Shown here: positions 11,701 through 24,541 of the stretch, in pieces
Position numbering within the stretch: position 1 is the first letter of the stretch
Layout of the letters: the number at the start of each line of letters is the position of its first letter
Source: Cymodocea nodosa
Lineage: Eukaryota > Streptophyta > Magnoliopsida > Alismatales > Cymodoceaceae
Length of the DNA: 64,000 nucleotides
Assembly (NCBI GenBank): GCA_036874045.1
Contig: JAZBRI010000011.1
Span: forward strand, 12,716,501-12,780,500
Direction of reading: 5' to 3'
The notes under the pieces: model-generated
Database searches by the model: none
The model's input: the letters and a program-made list of their open reading frames with translations, nothing else
What the model was told of the DNA's origin: nothing
Position numbers and translations under genes: made by a program

Positions 11701-14700
11701 CTGCTTCCTCAACAAACCTTGACAAGGCAACTGCTGCCTTGTTAGAGAAATAGGATTTGAATTTCACTCCAAAATGAAGCCTTATTTCACTAACCATTTG
11801 AACCAAGCTTGTGTATGAGCCCTTTGCTCTAATAGAATTTGATGTCCTATAATAGATTTTAATGATTCAACCAGTTTGAACCAGTACTTAACCATTTTAA
11901 ACCAAAACTGATGGTCTTCTGATTTGATGTCCAGTTCAGTTTCGAAAACCTTGATCTAGACCATATTTTTTCACTTTACAATTCTTTAATGGTTCTTAGT
12001 TCGTACTTGGAAGTTTGAACCATCTTCTTGTCTTTTACTTTCTTTTTTTTCCTTTTTCTCTACTTGTTGCACTATTTTCTCTATTTTCTCTTCAATACAT
12101 GATGCTTCACCATTTCAAAAAAAGTTTGATGAGGATACAAATTTGATTAATAGGGTGGCTCAAAAAATATTTTCTGAACAGAGGTCCCAGGTACCTTTAT
12201 TCTCCATTCATGGCCTACTATAGTTCTCTTCTGATTTCTTTAAGAATAAAACAAAATGATTCTCTCTAGCAACTTCATAGAATAGTTGAAAAGGAATGTT
12301 TATACTGTAGCACATGTAATAGATGCCCATAAAATAGTAATAGTCTCAATAGCCAAAAATAACTACTTCCAACAGCTACGAAACAATGAATACAATGTAA
12401 AGAAGGGTGCAACAGGTAAAGAGAATTCACTCACAAGGAAGAAGAATAGCATGGAGGCAAAGGTCCGATTGAAGAGCGATTTATTTTACTTATTAATCCT
12501 GCCATATCCTGTAAATAAAGGCTAATCACTTGCAAGTAATAACTGTGACAACCCGATCTGAGTTTCAGTTAAAAGGATCATGTATCCACTTAAATTTGAG
12601 ACCTCACCCTTCAAGAGTAACAATCAAGTGGCTAATGAGAAACATTTATATTTTTCAATTACACAAATGTATTTGGTCTGACCTACATCTTTTGACTAAG
12701 AAATGATTCATGTTGCCAACTTTTAGCATCAATTATTCCTCATGATTGATTTTGCAAAAAAAAAATCAAATTGCTACTTACAAAATAAAATTCAAATTCA
12801 AATTTTACATATTTATGGTAAAAAATAAAAGCCCATGATAATAGCCAACAATGCAAGCAGCTTTTATTTTTAAGAAAATAAAGTATCATGTCCTTGAAAT
12901 AAAGGAAGGCCTTGACATAAAAAGCAACTAAAATTTTACACTTTCATGGTAAAAAAAATCAAAAACCACGATAATAGAATATATTGCAAGCAATTTTTAA
13001 GTAAACAAAAAACAATTATAATGTTTTGAATTTGAAATAGCCAATGAATGCACACACTTTAACTGAAAAAAATACTAGTTAATGTTATTCACTAGTAAAA
13101 CATAAATAGCAAGTGAATAGGAAATTAATGTTGACAGCAGTCTGGTTATATAATCAAGTAATCACATTATGAACAGTAAATTGTATGTGTATATTTTTAC
13201 AAGTTATTAAATTTTTTTCATATTGTAAAATCTGATTTTTACGAGTTGGAAGTTCATAAGAATCTAAGAATAAAGTCAATCATATTTATCATTGTGAAAT
13301 GGATCACTTGCTCAACCAAGATAATGTTTAAGAAATTAAAATATTTGAAGCAATCAACAGGAGTCTTTCGAAGTTCTTTTTAAAAGTTATCAAATAAAAA
13401 AGAGCTGTAAAAATATTATGATGAGATATAGGTTGGAGATGTTACAAAAGCTTTAAAAGCAGGACGATGAGCAGCCATCTCATACATACAACAACCTGAA
13501 GAATTGCATACAGTCAAAGAATGAATATGGCATTTTATTGGACACTTATGAACAACGCATGAAATAAACATGGGATCATACCAAGAGACCAAATATCTGA
13601 TTTAAAACCATATGGTATGTCCGCAAGAAGTTCTGGGCACATATAATTGGGAGTTCCAACCACCTGAAAAATTTTAAATAAACTATTAACAATAACTAAT
13701 CAAAGAGACCTGTGTGTTGGCTCATTGAGAAATTCATCCCATTAAAACTGCTGTACGTTCCTTCTTTGCTAATTGAAATGTAAACAATGAAATCCTCCAC
13801 TAATCTAATGTTTAAAATATTGGACGTGCTATTGCAATAAACAAAGAACATGAGAGAGAAACGCACTCCCATCTGGAATGCAAGATAGTTATTCTGCCTC
13901 AGAATTATATCTGAGAAATATCTTTTATAGATGCACTGAATTCCTATCAGTTTATGTCTTAGGTTACCAGGGTAATAGATAGCTCAATAGTCCCTGTATT
14001 ATTGACCTGTTGGTGGAGAAATAAGAAAACTTCATATGTTGCTTTACAATCAAATCTTTGGATGTTAAAATTTTTGTTCTTTTGTTAAAGTTGACTACAA
14101 GATCAGCTACATTTCTTAAGTATCAAAGAATGAGAGACGAGATTCATGTTGCCAGCTAGTTTGTTTTGGCCTAGGTTTGTACTTGCATCATTCAAGTTGA
14201 TGATATGTGTCTATTTCATAAGTTCACAGCAGTAAAAATCAAAACCTAGCAACCAAATTACCATAGGTTTGCATTATTTTCACTGCAGGATATGCTGTCA
14301 CCAATTTTTTATTTAAAAAACCTATCAGTCCACTTGCACAATTTTTCCCTGAATTATAAATGTATCCCACAGGCTAAAAACAGAGCTTTGGTGTTGAGTT
14401 TCATCTACAATGACAACTTAATGCAAAAATATCTTCCAACAATTTATTATTAGTTGCCATTTTCTCAAATTCCTCCCTCTAAATTACAAAAGGTGGACGT
14501 AGGGAAAATTACAAAAACCAGCATCATGTATTAGCATATACTGTTGCGACATAATTAACCACTTCATTTGATAGATTCATTCCTTACATTGCATGCCAAT
14601 TCTAAAAAATTCACTGGTCATATTCAGACCTATTATAAGTAAGAAAATATTTCTAAAATTTATACAAAAAATATTCCTAAAAATGATCCTTCAATTTTCA

Positions 14701-17030
14701 CCAATGAAAATATTGAAATCCTAAAAACATTTAAGTTTGGAAAGAAATACTTGGGTATATAGTTTTTAAAGAGAATGGGCATGTGTTATGCTAAAGACAT
14801 GAAATAGTTTCAATCTAAACAAATTAATGGTGTTTAGTTTTTCCTTCTTGCACTAGTGAAATATTTCAAGTGATGCCTCCATTTTTTCTTAACAAAATAA
14901 AATTGTGGGACAGACCAAGAAAGACGTTTAGGCACTATTTCGTAGGTTACTGATCTTGTCCCACCGAGTGCTTTTAATTGATAAAAAACATTTATGCCTG
15001 GGAAGGAATATTTGGACATAGTTTTAAAAGAGAATGGGCATGTGTTATGCTAAAGGCATGAAATAATTTCAATCTAAACAAATTAATAGTGTTTAGTGTT
15101 TACTTGTTGCACTAGTGAAATATGTTAAGCGATGCATCTATTTTTCTTAGCAAAAAGAATTGTAGGACAGACTGAGAAAGACGTTTAGGCACTATTTGGT
15201 AGGTTGCTGATCTTGTCCCGCTGAGTGCTCTTAATCGATAACCAAAAGTCCAAAAGGATGATGAAAGTTGGCAGGAGACAAAGCTCACTTGAGGATCCAC
15301 CTTCTGTCTTGGCCAAATGTAACTCCTAACAAGGATGATGATTCTTCAATTCATTTCTCTCACGAACTTTAGTTAGATTTTCTTTAGAAGCCAATTCTTA
15401 AAATATGGTCTGGATATGAGAAATTGTGTAAAAATGAAGTGAAGCTGAAGAAGATAGAATATGGATTGCCAAACACACACTTGGACAACCTAACAAATCG
15501 TTGGAGATACAAGTTCAACTTTTTTTATTTAAAATCATAAAAAATCCACTATTGAGGAGGTTAGCATCTCAATTTGCTTTTGTTTTGTTTATCCTCCTAC
15601 ATGTTGACTTGCTGTTATGGGCAAGCCACTCAATGTTTATTTGTGTTCATGTTGTGGTTGGTAGAACAGCTTTGATCTGTCCAAGTTTATAGTTCACTGC
15701 TCCGAACTCCCTTACCCTTATTGCTAGAAAATTTTTGATACAACATTTACGAAGATGAACTCAATGATATAGCATAATTTTCTCAAATTCTAAAACAGCA
15801 TCCATTCCAATCTTATATTCTATTTGCAGGAAAAAAAACGAACCAACTGCAAGAAAATGAAAAGCATTTGCTTACTGAAGATGCCAAATCATCTGCCTTC
15901 AGAGTCTTAGCAAGGCCAAAATCCCCTGCAAATAAATGGGAAATTCATAAGCAGCCTGGCAAGCAAATCACATCTTGCAAGTTACAAGTGCTAAAACAGC
16001 AGTTTCTTGAAAAAAAAAAGAAAAACACACACACAACTGACCAAGGCGGACGTCCTGATCTTTTGTAAGAAATATATTAGAACACTGCCACAAATTCACA
16101 GGTAATCAGTCTCTTCTAGACATCAATTGGTGTAATTTGTGTAGCTCATCTAAGGCACAACTAACAAACCTTAAGATCACGATGCAAAACATAATTGGAG
16201 TGCAAGTACTCGACAGCCAGGAGTAGTTGTGTGAACCATTTAAGGAGTTTCTGTTAAGAATATCATTGTCAAGGAAAACCAATGTAAATAAAGTTCATAA
16301 ATTTGCAAAACAGAAATTCTTATACCTCCTCAGGGAAAAATGCCCCTCCCATTTTCTTCATTAGTTCAGCCCTACAAGAGCCAATAATGATGCTGACATT
16401 AAAAAGAAGAAGAAGAAGAAACTTCAAACAATTAGTGCATGAATGACGCTGATCAAAGTCTGCTGGCACTCACAGATCTCCACCTTCACAATATCCAGTG
16501 ACAATACAAACATAACACCCCTACACATTGAGATATATATTCTCCAACATAAGACAACACAGAAAAATAAAGCATATATTCTAAAACAAGGAACCATCAA
16601 AGCCGTAAATGCACCTTCTCCACCCAAGCTTCCTTAAACTCCACGATGAAAGGATGCTGAATCCGTGCGATGAGCGCCATCTGCATCCCCCCAACCAAAA
16701 AAAAACCAAAACAGAACGTTTGTTACACCACAGTCCAATAGCAGGTGGTTCTCGTCCATTTCGCATACCTCCTGATGAGCAGATCTCCTGCATCGATCCG
16801 TCTGCCTCGCCAGTCGGATCTTCTTCAAGACGTACCTGAGACCGAGATAGAGGAAAATAAACGAAGGCGAACCGACGGCAGAGAATTCAATAAGCAAACA
16901 ACTGAAACTTTAACAAAAACACGACCGCATACTTCTTCTTCTCCAGCTTGTGGTTCACGAGAAGTGCCGCCCCAAAAGCCCCCCGTCCAATCTGCTCCAT
17001 TACCTCGTATTGATCCATTCTCGACTCCAT
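8791..17030 (-). CDS. NIMA-related serine/threonine kinase, plant NEK5/6 type
   Basis: Protein kinases of this plant family act on microtubules and directional cell growth (family knowledge). Fourteen exons join in frame to 968 residues: 16933-17030, 16769-16835, 16615-16680, 16474-16520, 16326-16371, 16170-16250, 16042-16084, 15876-15925, 13582-13663, 13446-13495, 12435-12508, 11120-11171, 10342-11019 and 8791-10263. The start MESRMDQYE matches the family. Visible kinase parts are the glycine loop GRGAFG (15-20), the ATP lysine in YVLKK (K37), HRDLK (131-135), DFG (151-153), [13 protein letters not shown] and SDIWSLGCC. After about residue 262 a long Ser-rich tail, probably disordered, ends in the conserved block around [19 protein letters not shown] and [10 protein letters not shown]. 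Splice sites listed are GT-AG. The segment between the last two exons (10264-10341) is also open in frame, so a 994-residue form is possible. The 2-kb intron 13664-15875 carries a tandem repeat. Confidence 0.93.
10264..10341 (-). other. In-frame 78-nt intron or retained segment in the NEK gene
   Basis: On the minus strand the segment starts GTAAAAGA after CACCTG and ends CTTTTGCAG before TTGCCTG. It is 26 codons long, has no stop and keeps frame. The encoded peptide is hydrophobic and aromatic ([14 protein letters not shown]), unlike the polar Ser/Lys-rich tail on both sides. This favours a real intron, but both forms would be translatable. Confidence 0.7.
14723..15241. repeat. 259-bp tandem duplication inside a NEK intron
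   Basis: Copy 1 (14723-14982) and copy 2 (14983-15241) share long blocks such as GAGAATGGGCATGTGTTATG and AAAGACGTTTAGGCACTATT, both offset by about 259 bp, with scattered point differences. The unit is not coding: the short minus-strand frames it produces are parallel artefacts of the duplication. The remainder of the intron (13664-15875) is AT-rich without recognisable features. Confidence 0.85.
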
Positions 17031-17460
17031 GGACCAGAAAGAAATTCCTCCTCTTGTCCTATTTACTTATATTGTTGGAAAAGAAGAAGAACCGAAACCG
17101 AAGGAACAAAAGAGCTCTCCACCTACAAGAACAAATCAAGCATTTCCCTCCAAGTCTCCCGAACCGCACCAGATCTCAGCCGGAAACAGCCAAGCGACTG
17201 TCAGGGACGAACATGCCTTGTCGAAGCGAATATCCACGGCCCAGCCACCCGCGCGTCGCGCAGCTCTCACTGGGAGAAGATACTGGCACCGGCGGAGGCA
17301 GTGACCTGGAAGGCTTGGAGGATGTCCTGCAATGCTGCAAAGCTTTGTTGATATACCTCCCACCGCTTCTCTTCTTCTTCTTCGTTCTTCGCTGCGACTA
17401 AAATACACTCATCCTTCACCGGTACGGGCGGCATCTCTGAATGCCCCACAGGTCCGACCG
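17031..17460 (-). promoter_or_regulatory. 5' leader and promoter region of the NEK gene
   Basis: GC-rich, pyrimidine-rich DNA directly upstream of the kinase start, ending in CT-rich tracts near 17365-17390. Open frames on both strands here have no family features. I could not place a convincing TATA box; the upstream border is where the sequence turns AT-rich. Confidence 0.5.
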
Positions 17461-20003
17461 GTCGGGAGGTGGTGCCATGAATATTGACGCAAGTTGAAAT
17501 CGGTTAAAGTTGCGTTCGTTAAAATCGTATCATCTTTTGTATTTATACATTCAACGGTAAAAATCATAAAATAGTAAAAAAAAAAAAAAATTACGCTTGT
17601 TAACGTTACAAAATATATCCTATGGGAGCTTTTACGTTTATCAAAAACTAATTCTTCGTATCTTAAATCATATTAATAAGAATTGCAAGTATCACTGCGA
17701 CACTTAATTAAACTATTGGAATTTTAATTATAAAAAAGAAAGTGGAATTCGGATTTTTACATGTAATTTTAAATAATATAGAAAAAAAAATACTTTCAAA
17801 CGTTGCATAAAATTATTCACTTATAAAATATTTCTTCTTTAAATTCCTGGTAAAAGGTATAATTTTAACAATCTTTGACTTTGCGCCCATCCAAACGCTG
17901 CTTATGTCTAAAATTAGTTAACGGTGGAGAATGGTAGATGGCGATCCGGGTTTCTACGTAAAATTTATATACGAAGGACGATAAAGCAACCACCCGATTT
18001 TTTTTTGAAGAAAAATCTAAATACGACAGATATCAATGCAAAAATGATATTTTTCGCGTGGAATCGTTCGGTCGGTTTGAAAACTACTTCGTAGCTCTTG
18101 CCATTTTCGTGATTGGTGGGATGGATGTGTTTTAACTTAATTCCCAACCAAATCCGAAATTCCAATATATAATATCACAAGGGGAAAATAGCGCAACCGG
18201 ACATGAATATTTGAAAATTTCACTCGTGCCAGATTTAATTTCGAAATGGCGTGTAGCAGACGTAGATGAGAAAAGGAAACGTTAAAAAAATAATGAAACC
18301 GAACAATCTTAGGAAAATAAAATTACAAAAGACGTACATTTAGAGATGTACCGGTAGTAAATAAAAAAATTACCACGTTATTAACATAAATTTAAATATT
18401 TAAGTTTACGCTCACGATTAAATTTTTTATTACAGTATAAAAATATAAAAAAAACTACATAGAATAAAATAAGGTAATAATTAAGCAAGACCAGCTCTTA
18501 CATGCACAAGATTAAGAACTAAGATGGATGCTAATTACCATGTATTCATTCTCTCGATCAATTCTTTGAACGTTGCCGCTGACGATTAAATATGCTGATC
18601 TGAAATGCAGCAACGATCGATACTCGATGTCGAATACAATATTTTAATCCATAAATAAATACCTTGCATAACTGGTGCGTACATAAATTTATCACATTGT
18701 AAAAATAAATAACCATGCTTTTGAAATTGTTTGATTAGGATTCGCACCCTTCGAACAAATGTAGATGAGAAATAAGCCAATTATTCACTAGGTCACTGGG
18801 GCCTATCCAAGCTTCGCAAACCCCCTTGGCATGGCCAGGACGGCGTCATACTAATCGATCAATATTAATTTAATAAAATGATAAGTATAATTAAACTGAT
18901 AAGAAATCAATTTTTCGTCGATATATAACGTCGTTTTCAGCAAGCCCAGCGGGTGCATCAGACAGGTGAGATGGCGCCACACCACAAAGCAAACGAAAAA
19001 GTAATGTTAATTGACCACTGCATAATCGAACAAAATATTTCAAAAATTAAACAATATGCTTAAAAAGTAACGATCGATGTTGACATCCAAGCTAATGCCT
19101 ATACCTCAACCACTGTTGTGTCATATCTATTACTTGTTTATATGTCAAAATTTATTATCCATTTATATTACACGAAAATTTAAATAAAAATCAAATAACA
19201 ATGAATGACGTCAGACTCTACGTCACATAAGTGTAGATTCTATTTCTTTTCTATCGATAAAAGACGTTAATTTACTCAACATTACATGAAATTTATAATT
19301 TTAAAATATTTGTTTCCATTTGATCATCGTATCATCATCCCGGTCAGCTTGGAGGAATTCCAACCAAATACTGGTTAGATTGATTGGTACTATAGCAGCA
19401 TCAATATCATATATGGTAGATGGTTGGAAGAACATCTACATAATCTAACCCTGTGGTAGGGTCAACATTCTCCAACCCATTCTCTACATGTTAGGTAGAA
19501 CTTGGTGAGAAGAATAAGACATGCATGCATGCTCATTTTGTCTTTCTATTTTTAGTACTTAAGTTTGAGAATATATATATATATATACATATGCCACCCT
19601 TTCTACATTCTCATCTACTGCGTACATTGGATTGATCAGTTAAGTTTAGTTATCCAACACTGTATTCGGTTCCCAAAAAATAGTGTTGCATGCTGTAGGT
19701 CTTTAAGTCAGAACAGAACAAATTAAGTATTGAAGCACCATCACTGTGGTGGCATGTGCACATCCTTATTGATTATCACGCATGCAGACATGATTAATTA
19801 GTCCTCCTTGTACTTTTAGCTTTACATCTAATGTCTGTTTGTAAAGTTCAAAAAGACAGAAAACTAAAAATTTAAAATAGTTAAAAATAGAATGTCCAAA
19901 AAGTTAAAAAGAAGAAGTGTTTGTATATGCCATGACAATATAAGAAAGTTAAAATTGAAGTGAAAAGTTTGTATCTGATGAAATATCAAATAAATGAAAA
20001 TAA

Positions 20004-20265
20004 GATATTATTATTATTATTTATCTTCTCTCTTTTTTTATTGTTATTAAAAGACTATAGGATTACTTATTTATTATTATTATTATTAATCCTCTCATTT
20101 TATTTACTTTATTATTAAAATACTATAAGATTACCTTATTATTATTATTATTATTATTAATCCTCTCGTTTTATTATATTATATTATTATTATTATTAAA
20201 ATACTATAATATTACTTTATTATTATTATTATTATTTATCCTCTCATTTTATTTTATTTTATCTT
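20004..20265. repeat. Tandem repeat of about 80 bp built on ATT runs
   Basis: Three diverged units each contain a (TTA)n/(ATT)n run, then a TCCTCTC(A/G)TTTTATT-like segment, then TTATTAAAATACTATA(A)GATTAC. The segment is flanked by GTGTTTGTATAT (19917) and TATACACAAACAC (about 20441-20453), so it may sit within a small inverted-repeat element, though the ends are short and no target duplication is clear. Confidence 0.65.
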
Positions 20266-20689
20266 ATTTATCTACTTATTCTTTAATTTTTTCCCTTCAT
20301 TTGTCTTTTTTCTATTTACAATAAATAAAAGGTGGAATTTTGATCGAAAGGTCAACTTTCTAAGGTGGAGGAGTTGAAATTTTGTGAATATAAATTTATT
20401 TATATGTCAAAAAGTTATACTTTTCTTTCCATCAATTTTATTATACACAAACACACCAATTTTTGAAATCTGTCTTAAATTCTTCTCTACACAAATCTCC
20501 TTTAATGATCGAGTTTGAAAGATTAAATCCAAAATATGATAAAAACAAGCTAGTTAATTAATTAGCGTTGCCCTTGGGTGTGTCCAGCTTCTTGTCTTGT
20601 GTCACCTGCATGCTGAAAGTGAGGGGTAGTTCTTGATTATATGATTATTTGATCTAAGGTATAATGCACTGTGTATTAAATTTTTAATT

Positions 20690-21200
20690 TAATACGAGTT
20701 ATACTCTTCTAAGATATTTTGGCTACAAAATCAATACCTAAAGTTCGACAAAATTGGTGAATTTCTAAACCTTTAGACAATGACTGATAATTACTTACCC
20801 AATTGAAATGAAAATTTTACCGTGTATTTATTAGTTATCTGATAATATAAGCTATACAGTTACTTATAATTAATACCTTCTCGTGTACTTATAAAAAGTA
20901 TAAGAGTTTTTTAGATAAATCTTTTGGAAATGCCTTTAACAGCTGAAACTAGTATATTTTTGAAAACAGCAATTAAAATCTATTTATACAATTATTTAAT
21001 CCATGTTATAGTCAAGTATATATGTATTAAAATTTCAACCTAATCTAAGTAATATTCATTGCTATTCTTTAATTTGGAAATCAATGCTTAAAATTTAGTG
21101 GAAATTAGTAGATTTCAAAATTTTTAATCAAGGTCGACCAATACTTATTTAATTTAAGTAAATTTTTATCATATATTTGTAGTTATCTAAAAATAAAACC
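20690..21200. repeat. Two diverged copies of a MITE-internal sequence
   Basis: Segments around 20735-20850 and 21060-21195 share with 25255-25385 an ordered set of words: ACAAAATTGGTGAAT, AAACCTTTAGA, AATGACTGAT or GATCGATGCTTAT, AATTTAAGTGAAAATTTT and TTTATNATTATTTAAT. They appear to be truncated or decayed copies of the same element. Confidence 0.5.
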
Positions 21201-21510
21201 TGCGTGGTTACTTTTTGTTTTTTTTTTTAAGGATCATTTTCTTTCATGTCATTGAAATGTTTCAAAATTCTTGTATGCTACCTTTTTTTTTTTCAAAATT
21301 AGATTTCCAATGATATATAAGCAATAAGATGGCATACAAATAATTTAATATTTATTCATAAAATACAGACTGATATTTATTTTTCAAGATAATTTGCAAT
21401 CTTTCAAAAATGAAAAGGTACCATTAATATTTTCGTCTTAAAAAATTAAATCTTTCCTCCTTTGACCTGGTCACGACGTTGACCTGCGCAGCACTGCACA
21501 CGGCAGGGTA

Positions 21511-24500
21511 ATGGTATCTCTCGGCCGCGTCGCCGCTACGTTCTTCGCATCTCACCCTTCCAACCCTCGTCGCTGCTTGTCCTTCCCCCGCCCCCCCTGG
21601 GTCATCAACAACCTCTGCACTAATCCGTCTTCGAGATCGGCTTCCACCCTTGCCGGCATGGAAGTACCTCCACAGGACTACAGGAAGAACGTGGGGATAT
21701 GCCTCATGAACCCCTGCGCCAACAAGGTTAGGGTTTTGATCCTCTTACTCACTTGTAGTTGTCCCACTTACTTTTTCTCTTCCATCTTGGAATCTCCAAA
21801 GATTGAAGATCATCGGTGTTATTGCTTCACGTTGATCAAATATTGTTGGTGACTCCCAACAATGTTCGCAAATATTGGCATTTTTGGTTTTGTAACATAA
21901 TCAGGCACTATGTGTTAACTTATTTTCATTTCATTTCATCAAGTAACAAGGTATTGAACTGCCTTTTTGTGCTATGATAAATTAGAAGGAATTCGTATAC
22001 CTTGTCATAATCGGGGATAAAATAAGAAAAGAATGTCTTAGATGTCTTCTTTACCACTCATGCGTTCATTTTGGATAAATGTTTCTCATACTATTTCTTT
22101 ATAATTCCTTTTCTACGTAGTTTTTATGATTGCTATCTCTTTTTATGTTTGTAACGTGCAGATATTCACGGCTTCAAGGCTTGATATCCCTAGTGCTTGG
22201 CAGATGCCTCAGGTAATTCTACACAATTCTTTTTGTGTATGTGATGGTGATGGAGTAGACTGTGGAGAAGGATTCTATGGTACCGCTTCTATGATCTGAT
22301 GGCAAATCTGAGTTCTTGTGGTATAATAGTTATCCTTACGTTGATAATTTGATCAAAGCAAAAGCTATTAATATCTAATATTTCCGAAAGTATTATTGTT
22401 AGAAATGGTTATTAATATTTTTGAAATATATTTAATTATTAGATTTAAATTGATGGATAGCACCTACATCCGGATTTCATCTGTATTTCTTTGGATATCA
22501 TTTTTGGAATTCAAACTTGATATATTGGATGCGGATTTGGATATTTTTTCTACCAAAGGAATTTGAATTCAACTGTATTTCGAATTTTGAATATCTATTT
22601 GTAGTCATAGTTATATATCAGTGTTCTTTTATTTTCTTATTCAACAACTTATGCCCAGGGTGGTGTGGACAAGGGAGAAGATCCTCGTGATGCAGCCATG
22701 AGGGAGTTAAGAGAAGAAACTGGAGTAACATCAGCTGAGATACTTGCCGAGGTTGATCTGCACTCAATCTTTAACTGTTCTTCTGACGTTCTTTCTATTG
22801 TTTCTATACTCTCTTTTAGAATATATACCCCCATTTCTACTAAATTTGCAGTGCATGTGTTTAATAGTGAAGTTGTTGATCTTTGAAATTTATATTCTGT
22901 TTACTGCTTGCTTAACACTTATTTAGAATTTATCTGAATATATTTCTTTAGCTTTTGTGTAGGTTCCATATTGGTTGACCTATGATTTCCCTCCCGATGT
23001 TAGAGAAAAATTGAATAAGCAATGGGGATCAGATTGGAAAGGTCAAGCACAGAAATGGTATACACTGACTTCTTAACTTGCTTTTATTATTACATCTACG
23101 AGACAACATATTACTGTTTTGCAAGTTGTTCACTGAGTCTCTTCGGTTATCATCTAGAGAAGAAAGGTAATTGGGATTTCATGCCCATCTGAACAAGTAC
23201 ATCCAAACATTAGCAGTATATTATTGAGAAAAATCGATGGTGCTCTCCTGATATTTAATTGATGCCAAACATGCTGGATAAAACTGTGACAAAATAGTTA
23301 ATCTAATTCTAAATGTAGCAGGGAGTCAGCTATTGCCTTGATTGGGTAGATCATTGAAATAGGCCAAATTAGATGACAAATAGATATATTCTTGACTTTC
23401 AGATTCTCTTGGTATTTGTGCAAGGTGGGATTGAAGATGATTTCCTTTGATTCAGTAGGGAGTAGGACATCACAACTCTTGGGATCATGTACTCTCTCTT
23501 ACCATCTGTTATTGAAACTAAAACATAGATTAATGCTCATGGAGTTCTTGATCAGGAGACGATGTATTCATTGAATTGATTATTTAATTTCTAATGTCAA
23601 CAATTCTTATAGTCCAAAGAAACCATGATTATTTCTCTCAATCTACGGAACCAAAGGATAATAAGAGGAAATAACATCCCCCAATGGACACGGCCACATC
23701 AAGATTAATAACTAGCCACACTCATGCCAAACTTCCCAAAGTACACTTATAATAAAATTGATCTTAGCTGTGTTCCTCCGTTGGTCCACCCGTATTTCAC
23801 TGTTAGGGGCAAGCTTGTTGAGGCAGGCACCTGGGCGGCACCCTGGTGGAATTTCAAGGACACCCAAAAGGTTGGGCATCTATTAGAGGTGGGTTAGACA
23901 AATCTTATATAAGGTTCTGTTAGGGTGTTTAAACCTTAAAAGTTAAAACGATAAAAGAAAACCCTAGAGCACTCTTTTGTCCCTCATTTCTCACCTCCAC
24001 CAGCTGTAGCAGCCCTCTCCCCATTTCTATAATGTGAAGACAATGAAGAAGAGGATGTGAACTTTGGGAGACATTTTTATGATTCCGTAGAAGATGAAGA
24101 GAGTGAATATTGTAGTTGCTTTGAATTTGATTGAAGTTGTACTTTTTATTTTAGTTGTACCTTCCATCTAAAGTACTTTTTACTTCTCTCGTCATTTAGA
24201 TTTTAAGGCCATGTCTAATTTATTAGCTATATTCTTCTAGGTTTCTTTTCAAATTTCTTGGAAAGGAAGAAGAGATTAATCTCAATGGAGACGGTACTGA
24301 AAAGGCTGAGTTTGGGGAATGGTCTTGGATGACACCAGAGCAAGTAGTTGAGCGTGTAAATTACCTTTACCCCATCTCTTTTGTATAAAAAAAATATATT
24401 AATCATTTTAGCTGAAGCGTGTGTGAACCGACTTTGTGATTTGCTTTTCATTTTCAGGCGGTGGCATTTAAGAAACCAGTTTATGAGGAAGTTCTGAAGG

Positions 24501-24541
24501 TTTTCGCTAAAAATTTGCAGTCGGACGAGTTGAATAAATAG
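21511..24541 (+). CDS. Nudix hydrolase, NUDT25/26/27-like dinucleoside polyphosphate hydrolase
   Basis: Relatives hydrolyse Ap4A/Ap5A-type dinucleotides. Six exons join in frame to 217 residues: 21511-21726, 22162-22212, 22659-22751, 22963-23057, 24241-24355 and 24458-24541. The Nudix box GX5EX7REUXEEXGU is complete at residues 90-112 (GGVDKGED...[10 protein letters not shown]), and the conserved [12 protein letters not shown] start, WQMPQ and the [15 protein letters not shown] block are all present. The first 49 residues are Ser/Arg/Pro-rich with few acidic residues, as in a chloroplast or mitochondrial transit peptide. Met50 (21658) starts [13 protein letters not shown], which aligns with the start of cytosolic relatives, so a second, shorter product is conceivable. 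The fourth intron is 1.2 kb and unremarkable. Localisation is inference. Confidence 0.93.

Larger units (their letters stand above)
17461..21510. other. Intergenic region between the NEK and Nudix genes
   Basis: Very AT-rich DNA separating divergently transcribed genes. It holds an A tract near 17577-17590, a short AT microsatellite near 19571-19588, an ATT-rich tandem repeat (20004-20265), and two diverged fragments (20690-20900 and 21000-21200) related to the MITE at 25093-25470. No open frame has coding character. Confidence 0.7.

Noticed and set aside
23058..24240. Possible inserted gene fragment in Nudix intron 4 (GAAGAAGAGGATGTGAACTTTG near 24044)
   Set aside because: The segment resembles coding sequence only briefly, no family can be named, and the flanking exons splice cleanly around it.
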